Shown here in pieces: positions 61,157 to 64,000 of a DNA stretch of 64,000 nt (position 1 is the first letter of the stretch; every line of letters starts with the position of its first letter). The translations under genes and the position numbers were made by a program. The notes under the pieces are model-generated. The model saw only the letters and a list, made by a program, of their open reading frames with translations, searched no databases and had not been told where the DNA came from. The stretch is from Streptomyces sp. NBC_00306 (GTDB lineage: Bacteria > Actinomycetota > Actinomycetes > Streptomycetales > Streptomycetaceae). The stretch spans positions 1,116,001-1,180,000 of the forward strand of contig NZ_CP108032.1 of the NCBI RefSeq assembly GCF_036169555.1. The letters are read 5' to 3'.

Positions 61157-63652
61157 CTACTGACCTGCGCTGTCCACCACGGCGGACCACTCGTCGAGCA
61201 GAGCCTGCGCCGAAGCGTCATCGGGGCCTTCTGCCCACAAATGAGTGACAGCTTCGGCGGGATCCGGCAGCACCATGACCCAGCGGCCGTCCGTCTCCAC
61301 GACGCGCACGCCGTCGGTGGTGTCCACATGCCGCTCGCCGGCGGCCTCGACGACCCGGCGCATGACGAGCCCCTTCACCGCCCACGGCGTCGCGAGGTCG
61401 CGCTTGAGGACATGCGCCTTCGGGATCCGGGCGTCGATCTGGCTCAGTGTGAGCTGCGTACGGGCCACCAGGCCCACGAGACGCACCAGAGCCGCCGAAC
61501 CGTCGAAGACACTGCTGAACTCCGGAATGATGAAGCCACCACGGCCGTCACCACCGAAGATCGTCGTCTCCTCGCGGCCCACCCGCGTCAGATCGTCGGG
61601 CGAGGTCGTGGTCCACTCCACCTGGGTGCCGTGGTACGCCGCCACCTGCTCGGCGATCCTTGTCGTCGTCACCGGCAGGGCCACCCGCCCGCTGCGCCGT
61701 TCCGCCGCGACGAGATCGAGCATCACCAGCAGCGCCCGGTCGTCCTCGATGATGCGGCCGCGCTCGTCGACGAGGGAGAGCCGCTCACCGACCGGGTCGA
61801 AGCGCACCCCGAAGGCCGCCCGCGCGGAGGCCACGATCTCGCCGAGGCGCACCATCCCGGACCGGCGTGTGTCGGCCGACTCGGTCGGCCTGGACTCGTC
61901 GAGACCGGGATTGATCGTCAGCGCGTCCACACCCAGCCGTCCCAGCAGGCTGGGAAGGACGAGTCCGGAGCTGCCGTTGGAGGCGTCGATGACGACCTTC
62001 AAGTTGGAATCGGCGATCCCCGTGATGTCGACATTGCGCAGCAGGGACCCGGTGTACGAGTCGAAGACACTGGCGGGGAAGTGGAGGTCACCGATCTCAC
62101 CGGGGAACGCGCGCCGGTACTCCTGGCGTGCGTACACCCGGTCCAGCTTCCGCTGTCCGGCCTGCGAGAGGTCGGCACCTCGCTCGTCGAAGAACATGAT
62201 GTCGACGGAGTCCGGTACACCCGGCGACGTACGGATCATGATGCCGCCGGCGCTTCCGCGCGCCGTCTGCTGACGGGCGACGGGCAACGGCACGTTCTCC
62301 AGGTCGCGTACGTCGATGGCACTGGCCTGGAGCGCCGAGATCACCGCGCGCTTGAGGGCACGGGCACCACGTGAGTGGTCACGTGCCGTCGTGACGGTGG
62401 ACCCCTTCTTCAGGGTCGTCGCGTACGCACCGGCCAGCCGCACGGCCACTTCCGGGGTGATCTCCACGTTCAGGATGCCGGTGACACCCCTGGCGCCGAA
62501 AAGATGCGCCTGACCGCGGGACTCCCAGATGACCGAGGTGTTGACGAACGCGCCGGCCTCGATGGTCTTGAACGGGTAGACCCGCACATTGCCCTGGACG
62601 ATCGATTCTTCACCGACGAGGCACTCGTCGCCGATGACCGCGCCGTCCTCAATCCGGGCGGCACGCATGATGTCGGTGTTCTTGCCGATCACACAGCCAC
62701 GAAGATTGCACTGCTCGCCGATGTAGACGTTGTCGTGGATGACGGCCTTGTGGAGGAACGCACCGCTCTTGACGACGACGTTGGACCCGATGACCGTGTG
62801 CTCGCGAATCTCCGCGCCGGCCTCGACCTTGGCGTAGTCGCCGATGAAGAGGGGACCGCGCAGAACGGCGTCCGGGTGCACCTCCGCACCCTCCGCGACC
62901 CAGACGCCGGGCGAGATCTCGAAACCGTCGATGTCGACATCGACCTTGCCCTCGAGGACATCGGCCTGGGCCTTCACATAGCTCTCGTGCGTGCCCACGT
63001 CCTCCCAGTAGCCCTCGGCGATATAGCCGTAGATGGGCTTGCCTTCCTTCATGAGCTGCGGGAAGACATCACCGGACCAGTCCACGGACACATCGGCCTC
63101 GACATAGTCGAAGACCTCCGGCTCCATCACATAGATGCCCGTGTTCACGGTGTCCGAGAAAACCTGACCCCAGGTCGGCTTCTCCAGGAAGCGCTCGACC
63201 TTTCCTTCCTCGTCCACGATGGTGATACCGAATTCCAGAGGATTCGGCACACGGGTCAGACACACCGTGACCATCGCGCCCTTCTCCTTGTGGAAGGCGA
63301 TCAGGTCGGACAGATCGAAATCGGTGAGGGCGTCACCGGAAATGACGAGGAAGGCATCGTCCTTCAGCGCTTCCTCGGCATTCTTCACACTCCCCGCGGT
63401 GCCGAGCGGCTTCTCCTCATTGGCATAGGTGAGCTCCATTCCGAGCTCTTCGCCATCACCGAAGTAGTTCCTGACCAGTGAAGCGAGAAACTGCACGGTT
63501 ACGACGGTCTCATTGAGCCCATGCCGCTTGAGCAGCCGAAGGACGTGCTCCATGATGGGGCGGTTTGCCACCGGCAGGAGCGGCTTGGGCATGCTCGAGG
63601 TCATGGGGCGAAGTCGCGTACCTTCGCCACCGGCCATCACGACGGCCTTCAT
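61157..63652 (-). CDS. ManC-type sugar nucleotidyltransferase with degenerate phosphomannomutase-like domain
   Basis: The product has 831 residues in three parts. The nucleotidyltransferase (residues 1-235) has the signature [20 protein letters not shown] and [13 protein letters not shown] left-handed beta-helix follows (about 250-360). The third part (380-831) is like a phosphoglucomutase/mannomutase. In that part the phosphoserine loop TASHNP is replaced by RTSPGVPDS (about residue 473) and the metal loop DGDxDR by DPVGER (about 617), so the mutase half is probably inactive. The first part likely makes GDP-mannose or a related sugar nucleotide. ATG 63652 has AAGGAGG about 11 bases upstream. 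Counterpart of S. coelicolor SCO1388 by memory. Confidence 0.87.
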   Translation of the reverse strand: MKAVVMAGGEGTRLRPMTSSMPKPLLPVANRPIMEHVLRLLKRHGLNETVVTVQFLASLVRNYFGDGEELGMELTYANEEKPLGTAGSVKNAEEALKDDAFLVISGDALTDFDLSDLIAFHKEKGAMVTVCLTRVPNPLEFGITIVDEEGKVERFLEKPTWGQVFSDTVNTGIYVMEPEVFDYVEADVSVDWSGDVFPQLMKEGKPIYGYIAEGYWEDVGTHESYVKAQADVLEGKVDVDIDGFEISPGVWVAEGAEVHPDAVLRGPLFIGDYAKVEAGAEIREHTVIGSNVVVKSGAFLHKAVIHDNVYIGEQCNLRGCVIGKNTDIMRAARIEDGAVIGDECLVGEESIVQGNVRVYPFKTIEAGAFVNTSVIWESRGQAHLFGARGVTGILNVEITPEVAVRLAGAYATTLKKGSTVTTARDHSRGARALKRAVISALQASAIDVRDLENVPLPVARQQTARGSAGGIMIRTSPGVPDSVDIMFFDERGADLSQAGQRKLDRVYARQEYRRAFPGEIGDLHFPASVFDSYTGSLLRNVDITGIADSNLKVVIDASNGSSGLVLPSLLGRLGVDALTINPGLDESRPTESADTRRSGMVRLGEIVASARAAFGVRFDPVGERLSLVDERGRIIEDDRALLVMLDLVAAERRSGRVALPVTTTRIAEQVAAYHGTQVEWTTTSPDDLTRVGREETTIFGGDGRGGFIIPEFSSVFDGSAALVRLVGLVARTQLTLSQIDARIPKAHVLKRDLATPWAVKGLVMRRVVEAAGERHVDTTDGVRVVETDGRWVMVLPDPAEAVTHLWAEGPDDASAQALLDEWSAVVDSAGQ

Positions 63653-63763
63653 GTCGGAAGCGTCCTCCTTGACGAGATGACGGTCTGGCCGACTCCACCC
63701 GTCCAAAGAGGCCCTCGGGGGTCATCCGCGGCCGGCAACGCTGCACGGCTCCGCGTCGACGGG

Positions 63764-64000
63764 TCAATCGGCGACTGCGTCCGCCTTGACGAGGCGGCGG
63801 ACTTGGACCACATACAGGATCCCTGCCCACCAATACAGAGTTGTACCCCATCCGGCGAAGGCCCATCCGAAAATAGCACCGAGTGACGCAAGCCACCCCG
63901 ATCCGTCACTGAGCAGCAGCAGCGGGAACGCGTACATGAGGTTGAAGGTGGCCGCCTTGCCCAGGAAGTTCACCTGAGGAGGCGGATAACCGTGCCGGCG
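63764..64000 (-). CDS. CDP-alcohol phosphatidyltransferase, C-terminal fragment
   Basis: This is the 3' end of a gene that runs past the window end; the frame is open to base 64000. The segment HGYPPPQVNFLGKAATFNLM begins the fragment and two hydrophobic stretches follow. It fits the end of CDP-alcohol phosphatidyltransferases such as PgsA2/Rv1822, which lies at the same place in the mycobacterial order. The catalytic CDP-binding motif is outside the window, so the assignment rests on these features and synteny. Confidence 0.75.
   Translation of the reverse strand, partial: RRHGYPPPQVNFLGKAATFNLMYAFPLLLLSDGSGWLASLGAIFGWAFAGWGTTLYWWAGILYVVQVRRLVKADAVAD

Overview
The window is a chromosomal segment of a Streptomyces-type actinomycete. 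The evidence is high GC with strong third-position GC bias, a conservon (cvnA-D plus P450), a third divergent EF-Tu (tuf3 type), a DUF5999 protein, a LAL-type LuxR regulator, and genes that share four-base start/stop overlaps. I found no tRNA, rRNA, CRISPR array, insertion sequence, prophage or integrase. It reads as conserved core and sub-core chromosome rather than a mobile island. From memory the order resembles the S. coelicolor region that runs from tuf3 to gcvP.

Layout. 1-3202: conservon (end of cvnA, cvnB, cvnC, cvnD, CYP157-like P450). 3264-7699: a canonical P450 convergent to it and a large LAL regulator. 7840-14828: ATPase-fold anti-sigma-like protein, gamma-carbonic anhydrase, DedA protein, hotdog thioesterase, membrane-anchored secreted protein, MFS transporter, spermidine-synthase-like protein and patatin lipase. 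14938-22688: tuf3, an alkylation-repair HEAT protein, a VTT membrane protein, uppP, a 57-residue protein, an RlmG/RsmC-like methyltransferase, an NTF2-fold protein and lnt. 22612-25977: FAD monooxygenase and Gfo/Idh oxidoreductase divergent from a TetR regulator over two palindromic operators, then a DinB-superfamily protein. 26082-36817: lipoprotein, ung, orphan peptide-binding lipoprotein, two SDR/FabG reductases, a HipA-like kinase with DUF3037, S9 peptidase, Tat-lipoprotein Rieske protein, isochorismatase-fold protein and PPOX protein. 36881-43311: LysR and MocR regulators, a PPOX protein and three EamA exporters. 43318-50499: Clp_N protein, SRPBCC protein, PadR regulator, PhzF, CPBP protein, GCS2 ligase and two small Streptomyces proteins.

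50573-64000 is an ancient actinobacterial block: gcvP under a tandem glycine riboswitch, PRC-barrel protein, DNA polymerase IV, MerR, DUF151 nuclease, FtsR-type MerR, GarA/OdhI-type FHA protein, DUF881 / small basic protein / DUF881, a ManC-type sugar nucleotidyltransferase and a CDP-alcohol phosphatidyltransferase cut by the window edge. The same order is known around garA (Rv1827) and odhI. It links glycine cleavage, 2-oxoglutarate metabolism control, cell division and envelope synthesis. gcvH, next to garA in mycobacteria, is absent here.

Two themes stand out. First, about fourteen genes have a TANNNT-like -10 hexamer ending 6-9 bases before the start codon and no Shine-Dalgarno sequence, so they are probably transcribed as leaderless mRNAs. 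Second, several proteins keep a catalytic fold but have lost or changed catalytic residues: the CYP157-like P450, the mutase half of the ManC protein and the isochorismatase-fold protein. The least understood module is the overlapping HipA-like kinase plus DUF3037 pair at 31474-32705.
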